Shown piece by piece: positions 44,826 to 53,556 of a stretch of 64,000 nucleotides of DNA. Numbering within the stretch: position 1 is the stretch's first letter; every line of letters begins with the position of its first letter. Source of the stretch: Aquabacterium sp. (GTDB lineage: Bacteria > Pseudomonadota > Gammaproteobacteria > Burkholderiales > Burkholderiaceae_C); contig NZ_JAUSAR010000010.1 of NCBI RefSeq assembly GCF_030652515.1, positions 124,001-188,000 on the forward strand, read 5' to 3'. The notes beneath the pieces were generated by a model that saw nothing but the letters and a program-made list of their open reading frames with translations, made no database searches and had not been told where the DNA came from. A program made the position numbers and the translations under genes.

Positions 44826-47328
44826 CAGAGGAGGGGGGCAAGGTGCTCGGGGCCGTCAGCACGCTGTGGTCTTCGCGCAGCAGCCGGTAGCCAGGGATAT
44901 TGTCCTTCAAAGCGCGCAGGGGGCTGGAACCCAGGCGTGACAGGCCGACCAATTCGAGTTGGAACATGAAACGGGTGCTGGCCTGGTCGCGGCCCACCGA
45001 CAGGCGTTCGGCCACGATCCGGCCGATCCAGCAGCCAGCGTCGTACTCGAAACCATACAGGGTGTCGGCGAAACGGCTGTCGCGCAGGCTGTAGTTCAGG
45101 CGGCCCACGCTGTACCAGGTGCCTTTGCAACTCGATCCGCCAGCCGTGGGCTTGTCGAAGTTCATGGCGGTGGTTTCCGCAACGGCCTGCCTGGCCATGT
45201 CGTTCATTGGTGGCTTTTTGCCGAAGATGGGCCATTGCCAGCCCAGGGCCAGTTGCTCACTGCTGTCACGGGTGTAGCGGTAGTCGGCGCTGATGGTCCG
45301 CCAGGCGCCCGGCGAATAGCGCACGCCAATCACCGAGCGTTCGTTGCGGTGCCCTTGGGCGCTGAACTGGGCGGTGCCGCTCAAGGTCCAGTGAGGCGCC
45401 ACGGTGGTGGAGCCCAGCAACAGCAGGTCGGACAGCTTTTGCCGGACCGGGGCTTCGTCGTTGGGCGTGATGCGCTGGGTAGAGAACAGCACCCCTTGCA
45501 CCAGGCCCAGGCGCATGGCTTCGGCGCCGGTCAGCGGGTTCAGCAGGCGGGTGGTCACGCCCAGGTTGATCTTGTTGGCGTCGGAGATCCGGTCAACGCC
45601 AGTGAAGGCGTTTTCGTCGAAGCTGGAGTACTGGTTGAAGTCGCGCGGCGCGCTGTCGAACAAGGGCAGGTCCGACTGGTTGCGGTAGGGCGTGTAGACG
45701 TACTCCACGCGCGGCTCCAGGGTCTGGATCAGGTCTTGCCCGAAGTAGTTCGCCTGGCGTTCCAGCGTGGCGCTGCTGTCCACGCTGAAGGTGGGGATGA
45801 AACGCGAGGCTTCTTTCCGGCCAGTGGCCAACGTGCGGTCCAGCGAATAGCTGACCGCATGCAGGGTGAGGCGGGGCGTGATGGCGATGCCGCTGTCGCC
45901 CATCGGGCGCTCCAGCCTGGCGATGGCGTGCACGCGGTTACCGCTGATGCGGGTGGTGTCTTCGTTGGTGAAGCGGTTGAATTCGCCGGTCAGGTTCCAG
46001 GCCCAGCCGGTCTCGGAGGTGCTGCGGCTGTGCACGCCCAGTTGGGGTTCGCGCCGGTAGGGCGAGATCACCTGGGTCTCGGCATCGGCGGTGGGCGACA
46101 GGTCGCGCAGCGTCTGCCAGGTCTGCACATTGGCGTACAGCGAGGTCTGGCTGTTGCCCAGGCCCCAGTTGCGCGTGTTGAGCTGGCGTTCGATGCTGGC
46201 GTGGCTGTCGTACAGGCGAGGGGTCAGCGAGGGCAGGCCGCGCGGGAAGTCTTTCCAGTAGTCGTCGTCCGAGACGCGGCGCCAGCGCAGTTCATAGTTG
46301 GTCACCGTGGGGTTGCCGCTGGTGTTCAGGTCGCCCTGGTGTCTGAAGTCGACCAGGCCGCGTGAGCGGCCCGCCACGTCGTCATGGGGCAGCATGTAGG
46401 CGTGCAGGGTGCCCGAGTCACTGCGCAACAGGTAGCGGTACTCGCTGTCCAGACCCACGCCACGCCGGGTGGAGATGGTGGGCGTGAGGGTGGCGTCCTG
46501 GTTGGGCGCGATGTTCCAGTAGTAAGGCTCGGCCAGTTCGAAGCCGCTCTTGTTGTCCACGTCGAAACTCGGCGGCAGCCAGCCCGATTTGCGCGCGTCC
46601 GACAGCGGAAAGGTCAGCACGGGTGCGCCCAGGATGGGCACGCCCAGGAAGCGGATCACGGCCCCTTCAGCGCGGCCTTCATTCGCGTCGATGTCCATCG
46701 TCACCTTGCGCGTGCTGAGCACCCAGTCGGGCTCGCCCGGGCTGCCGTCGGCGGTGTTCTCGGGGGTGCAACTGCTGTAGGTGGCGTTGGTGGCGCGCAA
46801 GCGGTTGTTGCCCAGGAACTCGACCAGTTCGGCGTGCCCGCCTGCGTTGGTGCGGGCAAAGCGGTAATTGGGGTTGACGAACTCGCCTTCCAGGGTGTCC
46901 AGCTTGAGGGTGAGCTCAGGGCCGCTGTAGAAATCACCGCGCCGCGTGATGCGCACATTGCCCACCGCCTTGGCCGTGTTGTCGGCATAGGTGTGGGTGA
47001 CTTCGTCGGCACGCACGATCAGGTCGCCTTGCTTGAGCCGCACCGACCCGGTGGCCCGCATGCGGTCATCGGGCTGGCCTTCCAGGTGGTCCGCCTCGAA
47101 AAACAAGGGCAGGGCCGGGTTGCCCTGGCCGGCGATGGGCACGTCCAGGTTGAACGAGAAGCGCAGCGGGTCGGCCGACGCTGATGCCGATGCGGGTGGC
47201 GCGGCATTCGCCGCCGCAGCCTGAGCATGCACGGGCGTTGAGAAACCCAGCGGGGCAGCCACCAGGGCAGCGGCCAGGGCGATCGGGGTCCAGCGGGCGG
47301 ACAGGGGGCGGGCGGTGGATCGGGTCAC
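44818..47328 (-). CDS. lptD: LPS-assembly outer membrane protein LptD
   Basis: This is an 836-residue protein: signal peptide to about residue 37 (PVHAQA), an LptA-like beta-jellyroll domain (residues about 75-210, QGDLIVRADEVTHTYADNTA) and a C-terminal barrel domain. Cysteines SSCTPEN, GSSCKG and DAGCWIG are available for the inter-domain disulfides that mature LptD needs. It inserts LPS into the outer leaflet with LptE. The start is a GTG without an obvious Shine-Dalgarno; no ATG precedes the signal peptide. It is divergent from amgK. Confidence 0.95.
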   Translation of the reverse strand: MTRSTARPLSARWTPIALAAALVAAPLGFSTPVHAQAAAANAAPPASASASADPLRFSFNLDVPIAGQGNPALPLFFEADHLEGQPDDRMRATGSVRLKQGDLIVRADEVTHTYADNTAKAVGNVRITRRGDFYSGPELTLKLDTLEGEFVNPNYRFARTNAGGHAELVEFLGNNRLRATNATYSSCTPENTADGSPGEPDWVLSTRKVTMDIDANEGRAEGAVIRFLGVPILGAPVLTFPLSDARKSGWLPPSFDVDNKSGFELAEPYYWNIAPNQDATLTPTISTRRGVGLDSEYRYLLRSDSGTLHAYMLPHDDVAGRSRGLVDFRHQGDLNTSGNPTVTNYELRWRRVSDDDYWKDFPRGLPSLTPRLYDSHASIERQLNTRNWGLGNSQTSLYANVQTWQTLRDLSPTADAETQVISPYRREPQLGVHSRSTSETGWAWNLTGEFNRFTNEDTTRISGNRVHAIARLERPMGDSGIAITPRLTLHAVSYSLDRTLATGRKEASRFIPTFSVDSSATLERQANYFGQDLIQTLEPRVEYVYTPYRNQSDLPLFDSAPRDFNQYSSFDENAFTGVDRISDANKINLGVTTRLLNPLTGAEAMRLGLVQGVLFSTQRITPNDEAPVRQKLSDLLLLGSTTVAPHWTLSGTAQFSAQGHRNERSVIGVRYSPGAWRTISADYRYTRDSSEQLALGWQWPIFGKKPPMNDMARQAVAETTAMNFDKPTAGGSSCKGTWYSVGRLNYSLRDSRFADTLYGFEYDAGCWIGRIVAERLSVGRDQASTRFMFQLELVGLSRLGSSPLRALKDNIPGYRLLREDHSVLTAPSTLPPSSDD

Positions 47329-47386
47329 GGTGTGGGGCGGGCGCTGTCCTGGATGGAAGGGGCGCCGCTTCGGCAGCGGCCTTGCC

Positions 47387-47392
47387 TACAAT
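47387..47392 (+). promoter_or_regulatory. Candidate -10 element for amgK
   Basis: TACAAT (five of six to consensus) lies 29 bases before the amgK ATG. No convincing -35 hexamer sits 16-18 bases upstream, so this is only a plausible promoter in the lptD/amgK divergent region. Confidence 0.35.
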
Positions 47393-47420
47393 CGGGGGAT
47401 TATTTCACGCGCTCACACCC

Positions 47421-48512
47421 ATGCCTTCTTTTGATTCCATTGTCTGGCTTGAAGCCGATCGCCAGGCGGCGTTTCACCAATGGTTGAACGGGCTGGCGCC
47501 CGTCCATGGCCTGCGGCCCGAGACCTTGCGTTCGGCCAGCGCCGATGCCAGTTTTCGCCGCTACTTCCGGGTGGATGCGCAGGGCGCTGCGGCGTCTTTC
47601 ATCGTCATGGATGCGCCGCCCGCCAAGGAGGATTGCCGCCCCTTCGTGTCGATTGCGCGCCTGTTGCATGCGGGGGGGGTGAACGTGCCCGAGGTGCTGG
47701 CCTGGGATGAGATGCAGGGCTTCATGCTGCTGACCGACCTGGGCGAGCACACCCTGCTGTCGACCCTGAATGCCGGGGTGGAAGTGGGCAACCTGGAAAC
47801 CCCCGACAGCCGGGCCCGCTATGTGGCGGCCCTGGATGAGCTGCTGCGGCTGCAGGCCGTGGCCCCGCCCGCCAACATCCCGCCTTACGACGATGCCCTG
47901 CTGCAGCGCGAGATGGACTTGTTCCCCGATTGGTACCTGACGCAACTGCGCGGCCAGAAGCTCGACGAGATCCAACAGGCGATGCTGGCCAAAACCTTCG
48001 GCCTGATCAAGTCGCAGGTGCTGTCGCAGGCCACGGTGCTGGTCCACCGCGATTACCACAGCCGCAACCTGATGGTGAACGTCGACGACACGAAGGCCCG
48101 CCCTGGCGTCATCGATTTCCAGGACGCCGTGGTGGGCCCCTTGACTTACGACCTGGTCTCCCTGCTGCGAGACGCCTACGTGTTCTGGGATGAAGAAACC
48201 CAGCTGGACCACGCCGTGCGTTACTGGGAGCGGGCGCGCAAGCAGGGCCTGCCCGTGCCCGCAGATTTTGGCGATTTCTGGCGCGATCTGGACTGGATGG
48301 GCCTGCAGCGGCACCTCAAAGTGCTGGGCATCTTTGCTCGATTGGCCTTGCGCGACGGCAAACAGGGGTATTTGGCCGACATTCCCCGGGTCTGGACGCA
48401 TGCGCACAAAGTGTGTACTCGCTATCAAGGATTGGGCCCATTGGCCAAGCTGTTGGAAGCGGCCGAGGCCAGCACCATGGGCATCCAGCGCACGGTGGGC
48501 TACACCTTCTAG
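47421..48512 (+). CDS. amgK: AmgK-type aminoglycoside-phosphotransferase-fold sugar kinase
   Basis: This is a 363-residue cytoplasmic kinase of the APH fold. The catalytic loop is VLVHRDYHSRNLMVN (His209, Asp211) and the metal-binding motif VIDFQDA (Asp232). AmgK phosphorylates MurNAc/GlcNAc at the anomeric carbon in cell-wall recycling, and genes of this family lie divergent from or beside lptD. The usual partner nucleotidyltransferase murU does not follow here. A longer in-frame reading begins inside lptD antisense and is rejected in favour of the ATG at 47421. Confidence 0.88.
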   Translation: MPSFDSIVWLEADRQAAFHQWLNGLAPVHGLRPETLRSASADASFRRYFRVDAQGAAASFIVMDAPPAKEDCRPFVSIARLLHAGGVNVPEVLAWDEMQGFMLLTDLGEHTLLSTLNAGVEVGNLETPDSRARYVAALDELLRLQAVAPPANIPPYDDALLQREMDLFPDWYLTQLRGQKLDEIQQAMLAKTFGLIKSQVLSQATVLVHRDYHSRNLMVNVDDTKARPGVIDFQDAVVGPLTYDLVSLLRDAYVFWDEETQLDHAVRYWERARKQGLPVPADFGDFWRDLDWMGLQRHLKVLGIFARLALRDGKQGYLADIPRVWTHAHKVCTRYQGLGPLAKLLEAAEASTMGIQRTVGYTF

Positions 48513-48520
48513 GCGCTGGC

Positions 48521-48549
48521 TTGCGCTGGGGGTACGCAGAGGGGATAAT
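48521..48549 (+). promoter_or_regulatory. Sigma-70-like promoter overlapping the rhlE start
   Basis: TTGCGC (48521-48526) and GATAAT (48544-48549) are spaced by 17 bases, each with four or five consensus matches. If used, transcription would begin near 48556, just before the in-frame ATG at 48560, making the transcript nearly leaderless. Confidence 0.45.
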
Positions 48550-50146
48550 GTTCGACTTGATGAATCAAAACACACCCCTCGCGGCAGAGTTGCCGCCCAC
48601 GCCCTCGACCGTCCCAGAGACAGTTTCCGCAGAGGCCGCTCCCATCCCCAGCGCATTGTCCGCTGACGTGGCACCCGAAGAACCCCTGCGGTTCGACACG
48701 TTGCCCCTGGACCCGAAACTGCTGCGCGCCATCGTGACGCAGGGTTACCTGTCCATGACGCCCATCCAGGCCAAGGCGATTCCCCTGGTGCTGCAAGGCC
48801 GTGATGTGATGGGCGCCGCCCAGACCGGCACTGGCAAGACCGCCGCGTTCTCGATCCCGCTGCTGCAGAAGATGCTCAAGCACGAGAACCCCAGCATGTC
48901 GCCCGCCCGCCACCCGGTGCGCGCCATCGTGCTGGCCCCCACGCGCGAACTCGCCGTGCAGGTTGCCGCCAACGTCACCAACTACGCCAAGCAGACCAAT
49001 CTGCGCGTGGCCGTGGTGTTCGGTGGCATGAACATGAAAGAGCAGACGCTTGAGCTCAAGGCTGGCGTCGAAGTGCTGATCGCCACCCCAGGCCGTTTGC
49101 TGGACCACATCGAAGCCAAGAACTGCAACCTTGGCCAGGTTGAGTACGTGGTGCTGGACGAAGCCGACCGCATGCTGGACATCGGCTTCCTGCCCGATCT
49201 GCAGCGCATCCTGAGCTACCTGCCCAAGCAGCGGCAGACCTTGTTGTTCTCGGCCACGTTCTCGCCCGAGATCAAGAAGCTGGCGCAAAGCTACTTGCAA
49301 GACCCGATCCTGGTGGAAACCGCCCGCCCCAACGAGACGGCCACCAACGTCGAGCAACGCTTTTACCGCACCACCGACGACGACAAGCGCGCCGTGATCC
49401 GTCAGATCCTGCGCGAACGCGGCATCACGCAAAGCATCGTCTTCGTGAACTCCAAGCTGGGGGCATCGCGCCTGGCCCGTTCCTTCGAGCGCGATGGCCT
49501 GCGCACCTCGGCCCTGCACGGCGACAAGTCGCAAGACGAGCGCCTGAAGGCCCTGGCCGCCTTCAAGGCCGGTGAAGTCGATCTGCTGGTGGCCACCGAT
49601 GTGGCCGCGCGTGGCCTGGACATCGCGGCATTGCCAGCGGTGTTCAACTTCGACATTCCTTTCGGTGCCGAAGACTACGTGCACCGCATTGGTCGCACTG
49701 GTCGCGCTGGTGCCTCCGGTTTGGCCGTGTCGCTGGTCACGTCATCCGATGCCCGCCTGATGGCCGACATCGAAAAGCTGATCAAGAAGAAGATCGAGGT
49801 CGAGCCTTTCGAACTGGAAGCCGAGCGCCGTCCGCGTCGCGAATCGCGCTATGAAGAGCGTTCGGAGTCCTCTCCCGCGCCGTCGTTCTCGCCGGAGGCT
49901 GATCGCGCTGAATCGCCGCGCGAAGCTGGTCGCCCGACGCGCCCTGCGCGCCCGGCCTACCGTCGAGCCGAGTCGGCCGATCCTTTTTTCAACAAGCCCT
50001 ACGAGCCTGCGCCCGACGCCGATCCTGTCTGGGAAGACAAGAACGCCGGCCCCAGCACCAGCGCTGGCAGCAGCGTGTCGCGCTTCATCAAGCCCAAGCG
50101 CAAGGTCGCGGCCTTGCTGGGCGGCCCCGGCTCACTCTGCCGTTGA
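48548..50146 (+). CDS. rhlE: DEAD-box ATP-dependent RNA helicase (RhlE-like)
   Basis: This is a 532-residue helicase. A 50-residue Pro/Ala/Glu-rich N-terminus precedes the Q motif (MTPIQAKAIP). Motif I is AQTGTGKT (91-98), motif II DEAD (204-207), motif III SATF, motif VI HRIGRTGRAG. The C-terminal 120 residues are charged, Pro/Arg-rich and likely disordered, as in RhlE. It unwinds RNA in ribosome assembly or decay. The start is either ATG 48548 or ATG 48560: a sigma-70-like -10 (GATAAT, 48544-48549) overlaps the first. It ends overlapping the convergent AraC-type gene by 15 bases. Confidence 0.9.
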   Translation: MFDLMNQNTPLAAELPPTPSTVPETVSAEAAPIPSALSADVAPEEPLRFDTLPLDPKLLRAIVTQGYLSMTPIQAKAIPLVLQGRDVMGAAQTGTGKTAAFSIPLLQKMLKHENPSMSPARHPVRAIVLAPTRELAVQVAANVTNYAKQTNLRVAVVFGGMNMKEQTLELKAGVEVLIATPGRLLDHIEAKNCNLGQVEYVVLDEADRMLDIGFLPDLQRILSYLPKQRQTLLFSATFSPEIKKLAQSYLQDPILVETARPNETATNVEQRFYRTTDDDKRAVIRQILRERGITQSIVFVNSKLGASRLARSFERDGLRTSALHGDKSQDERLKALAAFKAGEVDLLVATDVAARGLDIAALPAVFNFDIPFGAEDYVHRIGRTGRAGASGLAVSLVTSSDARLMADIEKLIKKKIEVEPFELEAERRPRRESRYEERSESSPAPSFSPEADRAESPREAGRPTRPARPAYRRAESADPFFNKPYEPAPDADPVWEDKNAGPSTSAGSSVSRFIKPKRKVAALLGGPGSLCR

Positions 50147-51073
50147 AGTTTCGCGGGTGCGCTGCTGTCGCCACACCGAGGGTGACACGCCGTACTCGCG
50201 CTTGAAGGCCTGGCTGAACGCAGCCTCCGAGGCATAGCCCACCTGGTCGGCCACGCGGCTGACCGACATGCCGCTGTGGTTGCCCAACTGCCGTGCGGCC
50301 AGCCGCATGCGGTGGCGGGTCAGGTAGGTCAGAGGCGGTTCGCCCAAAGCCTGGCTGAAACGGTCAGCAAAGGCTGACCGAGACAGGCAGGCATGCTGCG
50401 CCAGCTCGGGCACGGTCCAGTTGTGGCGCGGGTTCTGGTGCATCTGCGCCAGGGCCACCGACAGGGCCCGGTCCTTCAAGGCGGCCAGCCAGTTGCCCGA
50501 GTCTTCAGGGATCGACTCCACGTAGTCCCGCAGGCATTCCATGAAGAGGATGTCGCCCAGGCGGTTGATGATGGCCTGCTGTGCAGGTCGGCGCGCGGAC
50601 ACTTCCTGCGCCAGGAACTGCAATCCGATGCCCAGCCAAAGGGGTGGGGCCTCGCCCAGGCCATGCAGGTGCATCAGTGGGGGCAGGGCGGCGATCAAAG
50701 GTGCCGCCATGTCGATGTCAAAGCGTGCATGGCCGCTGATCAGTCGGCACACCGGGCCGCCGCCACCGAGCTTGAGGGCGTCCAGGTCCGAGGTGCTCAG
50801 GTGGGGCACGAGGTCTTCTGTCTGCGCCATGGTGTGGGGCTTGTCCTGCACTTTGTGCGCGCTGCCGGCGGGCAGCACCAGCAGGTCGCCGGTCTGCATC
50901 AGCAAGGGCTCTTCACCCTCGCGGATCAGCCAGCATTGGCCGGCGCCCACCGTGTGGAAGGCTGCCAGGCCGGGCGTGTGCATGTGCAGCGACCACGGCG
51001 CGGTCATCTCGGTGTAGGCAAACACGACACCATTGAAATGCATGTCGTCCAGGATCAGGCTGAGTGGGTCCAT
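50132..51073 (-). CDS. AraC-family transcriptional regulator with cupin domain
   Basis: This is a 313-residue regulator. The N-terminal cupin (residues about 15-185; SLHMHTPGLAAFHTVGAGQCW, GDLLVLPAGSAH) resembles the Cupin_6-type sensor of AraC regulators. The C-terminus has two helix-turn-helix units (ELAQHACLSRSAFADRFSQ and VGYASEAAFSQAFKREYGVSP). It is divergent from alkB, so it is the likely regulator of alkane hydroxylation (inference from position). The ATG at 51073 begins the conserved domain. Confidence 0.9.
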   Translation of the reverse strand: MDPLSLILDDMHFNGVVFAYTEMTAPWSLHMHTPGLAAFHTVGAGQCWLIREGEEPLLMQTGDLLVLPAGSAHKVQDKPHTMAQTEDLVPHLSTSDLDALKLGGGGPVCRLISGHARFDIDMAAPLIAALPPLMHLHGLGEAPPLWLGIGLQFLAQEVSARRPAQQAIINRLGDILFMECLRDYVESIPEDSGNWLAALKDRALSVALAQMHQNPRHNWTVPELAQHACLSRSAFADRFSQALGEPPLTYLTRHRMRLAARQLGNHSGMSVSRVADQVGYASEAAFSQAFKREYGVSPSVWRQQRTRETSTAE

Positions 51074-51186
51074 GGCGTGAGCATGCCATGCTCTGCAAGT
51101 GCCGAGCCGCCGCGGTTTTTGTGCGATCCGCCAGCGTTGAAGCGGCTCAGGGTTAACGTGGATGGGTGGGCGGCGTATCAGTGAAG

Positions 51187-51225
51187 CGAAGCGGCTTTCT
51201 GGTGCTTCACACACAAGCCGCTTCG
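51187..51225. promoter_or_regulatory. 11-bp perfect inverted repeat in the araC-type/alkB intergenic region
   Basis: CGAAGCGGCTT (51187-51197) and AAGCCGCTTCG (51215-51225) are perfect complements 17 bases apart. A second, overlapping pair, GTGAAGC (51181-51187) and GCTTCAC (51204-51210), would form a competing hairpin. The array ends 36 bases before the alkB start codon and is followed by TTGACA (51227-51232). It fits an operator for the divergent regulator or a leader switch. Confidence 0.55.
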
Positions 51226-51260
51226 TTTGACACTGCGGTCAGCTTCTACAGGAGTTCACC

Positions 51261-52436
51261 TTGCAACAACCCACCACCCTCCCCGCCGTCTGGGTCGATT
51301 CAAAGCGCTACATGTGGCTGCTCAGCCCGGCCGTCACCCTGGTCGCGGGCGCTGGCCTGCTGGCTTTCTGGAAGTACGAGCAGACCTGGCTGCTGTGGCT
51401 GGGCTTTGGCATTTTGTATGGCGTGATTCCCGCGCTGGACTGGCTCATTGGCGAAGACCGCAACAACCCTCCCACCGAAGCCTTGGCCGAACTGGAAGCC
51501 GACCGCTACTACAGCTGGGTCACCTACGCCTTCGTGCCCATGCAGATGGCCATCCTGTGCTTGGGTGGCTGGCTCGCCGTCACCCACGACCTACCCTGGT
51601 ACCACCTGCTGGGCCTGAGTCTGAGCGTGGGCATCATCAACGGCATCGGCATCAACACGGCGCATGAGCTGGGCCACAAGAAATCCAAGTTCGACCGCTG
51701 GCTGGCCCGCATCGCGCTGGCGCCCACCCTGTATGGCCACTTCTTTGTCGAGCACAACCGCGGCCACCACAAGAACGTGGCCACGCCGGATGACCCGGCC
51801 AGCTCGCGCTTTGGTGAATCGTTCTACGCCTTCCTGCCCCGCACCGTGATTGGCAGCTTCCGTTCGGCCTGGCACCTGGAGGCCGAGCGCCTGGGGCGCC
51901 TGGGCAAAAGCGCCTGGAGCGTGCAGAACGAGAACCTGCAATCGTGGGCCATGTCGGTGGTGTTGTTCAGCGCCATGGTTGCCGTGCTGGGCTGGGCCGT
52001 GCTGCCCTTCCTGATCATCCAGGCCGTGTATGGGTTCTCGCTGCTGGAGGTGGTGAACTACCTGGAGCACTATGGCCTGCTGCGCCAGAAGGGCAAGGAT
52101 GGCCGCTTCGTGCGTTGCGAGCCCGAGCACTCCTGGAACAGCAACCACATCGTGACGAATCTGTTCCTGTACCACCTGCAGCGCCACTCCGATCACCATG
52201 CCAATCCGACGCGGCACTACCAGTCCTTGCGCCACTTCGACAACAGCCCGCAATTGCCGTCCGGCTATGCCGGCATGATCGTGCTGGCCTACATTCCGCC
52301 ACTGTGGTTTGCCTTGATGAACAAGCGCGTGCTGGCGCACTACAAGGGCGACATGAGTCTGATCAATCTGCAACCGTCCAAGCGCGCCGAGTTGCTGGCC
52401 CGCTACCAGGGGTCGGCCCAGCAGGCCCGCGCTTGA
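51261..52436 (+). CDS. alkB: Alkane 1-monooxygenase AlkB
   Basis: This is a 391-residue integral membrane non-haem di-iron hydroxylase with six membrane segments that oxidises the terminal carbon of medium-chain alkanes. The histidine boxes are HELGH (135-139), EHNRGHH (164-170) and HSDHH (309-313), with the extra NYLEHYG (266-272). All ligands are present. The start is TTG with AGGAG six bases upstream (51250-51254). Electrons would come from the rubredoxin encoded 17 nt downstream. Confidence 0.96.
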   Translation: MQQPTTLPAVWVDSKRYMWLLSPAVTLVAGAGLLAFWKYEQTWLLWLGFGILYGVIPALDWLIGEDRNNPPTEALAELEADRYYSWVTYAFVPMQMAILCLGGWLAVTHDLPWYHLLGLSLSVGIINGIGINTAHELGHKKSKFDRWLARIALAPTLYGHFFVEHNRGHHKNVATPDDPASSRFGESFYAFLPRTVIGSFRSAWHLEAERLGRLGKSAWSVQNENLQSWAMSVVLFSAMVAVLGWAVLPFLIIQAVYGFSLLEVVNYLEHYGLLRQKGKDGRFVRCEPEHSWNSNHIVTNLFLYHLQRHSDHHANPTRHYQSLRHFDNSPQLPSGYAGMIVLAYIPPLWFALMNKRVLAHYKGDMSLINLQPSKRAELLARYQGSAQQARA

Positions 52437-52453
52437 GGAGGAGCGCGCCCATC

Positions 52454-52618
52454 ATGCGATACCGCTGCCCCAATTGCGACCATGTCTATGACGAAGCCCA
52501 AGGCGAGCCTCACGATGGCTTTCCCCCGGGCACAGCCTGGTCCCTGATCCCCGAAGACTGGTCCTGCCCTGGTTGTGCCGTGCGCGACAAAGTGGACTTC
52601 GAGGTGCTGGACACCTGA
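52454..52618 (+). CDS. Rubredoxin (AlkG-type electron carrier)
   Basis: This is a 54-residue protein with the two iron-binding CxxC pairs: CPNC (5-8) near the N-terminus and CPGC (38-41), spaced as in rubredoxins, plus the family DGFPPGTAW and PEDWSCPGC segments. It is a single-domain AlkG-like carrier for AlkB. A strong GAGGAGGAG precedes the ATG. A rubredoxin reductase is not in the window. Confidence 0.95.
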   Translation: MRYRCPNCDHVYDEAQGEPHDGFPPGTAWSLIPEDWSCPGCAVRDKVDFEVLDT

Positions 52619-52674
52619 TCTGCTTGTAAAGTTCGTGGTGATGCCACCCTGAGGTCTGCCAGACCGCGCCACCC

Positions 52675-53295
52675 ATGAGCACCGCTGCTGCTGTCCCGGA
52701 CGACGACCTGCTCGATTCGGGCTACCTGAGTGCGCTGCGCCAGCAAATGGTGAAGTTCGCCCAGATGCACCTGGGCGATGCGCATTTGGCCGAAGACGCC
52801 GTGCAAGAGGCCTTGGCCGGTGCCTTGGTGGGCGCTCAGCGCTTCGCGGGCCGCGCCGCCCTCAAGACCTGGGTGTTCGCCATCCTGAAGAACAAGGTGG
52901 CCGACGTGCTGCGCCACAAGCAGCGCATGGTCGACGCCAGCAGCCTGTGTAAGGAAAACGAGGAAGGCGCGACCAATGATTTATTTGACCAGCGCGGTCA
53001 TTGGTTGTCGGACAGCCGACCCACCGCCTGGGACAACCCGCAGGCCTGCCTGGAGCAGCAGCAGTTCTGGTTGGTCTTTGAGGCGTGCCTGGATGGCGTG
53101 CCCGCCCAGTTGTCGCGCGTGTTCATGATGCGCGAGTTCATGGGCTTCGAGACCGACGAGATCTGCGACACCGTGGGCATCACCCAAGCCAATCTGTTCG
53201 TGATGCTGCACCGGGCGCGCCTGCGTTTGCAGGCTTGCCTGGGCCAGCGCTGGTTCGATGCCAAAGATGCGCCGAAGAAGAAGGGACGTCGATGA
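52675..53295 (+). CDS. ECF-family RNA polymerase sigma factor
   Basis: This is a 206-residue sigma factor: sigma-2 region DAHLAEDAVQEALAGALVGAQRFAGRAALKTWVFAILKN, and sigma-4 region MREFMGFETDEICDTVGITQANLFVMLHRARLRLQ. There is a 45-residue linker, longer than usual, containing the Cys of SSLCKENEE. It is translationally coupled (ATGA) to a ZAS-type anti-sigma and followed by DoxX, an arrangement known from stress-responsive ECF groups (oxidative or heavy metal), so it probably drives its own operon. Confidence 0.92.
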   Translation: MSTAAAVPDDDLLDSGYLSALRQQMVKFAQMHLGDAHLAEDAVQEALAGALVGAQRFAGRAALKTWVFAILKNKVADVLRHKQRMVDASSLCKENEEGATNDLFDQRGHWLSDSRPTAWDNPQACLEQQQFWLVFEACLDGVPAQLSRVFMMREFMGFETDEICDTVGITQANLFVMLHRARLRLQACLGQRWFDAKDAPKKKGRR

Positions 53296-53501
53296 ATTGC
53301 GATCGAGCCACCCGCCTGATGTCCGAGTCACAGGACCGCCCGTTGAGCCGTGGTGAGCGCACGGCGCTGGAGGTCCACGCCTGGATGTGCGTGGGCTGCC
53401 GCAACTTCCGCAAGCAGGTGGGATTTTTGCGCCAGGCCATGCAGGCCTTTGCCAAGCGTCAGGACGATGACGATGAGGAGCCGGGTGCGGGCCGGGTGTA
53501 A
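53292..53501 (+). CDS. ZAS-type zinc-finger anti-sigma factor
   Basis: This is a 69-residue soluble protein with the zf-HC2 signature EVHAWMCVGC (H-x3-C-x2-C) that binds zinc and holds the ECF sigma factor. An acidic tail (DDDDEE) follows. It overlaps the sigma gene by 4 nt, which supports a sigma/anti-sigma pair. It is short and lacks a membrane segment, so redox or metal sensing in the cytoplasm is likely (inference). Confidence 0.88.
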   Translation: MNCDRATRLMSESQDRPLSRGERTALEVHAWMCVGCRNFRKQVGFLRQAMQAFAKRQDDDDEEPGAGRV

Positions 53502-53556
53502 GAAGTCGGCGGCTTGAGCGACTCATGCATGAGCAACATCTTTCAGGAGCCTCGGC

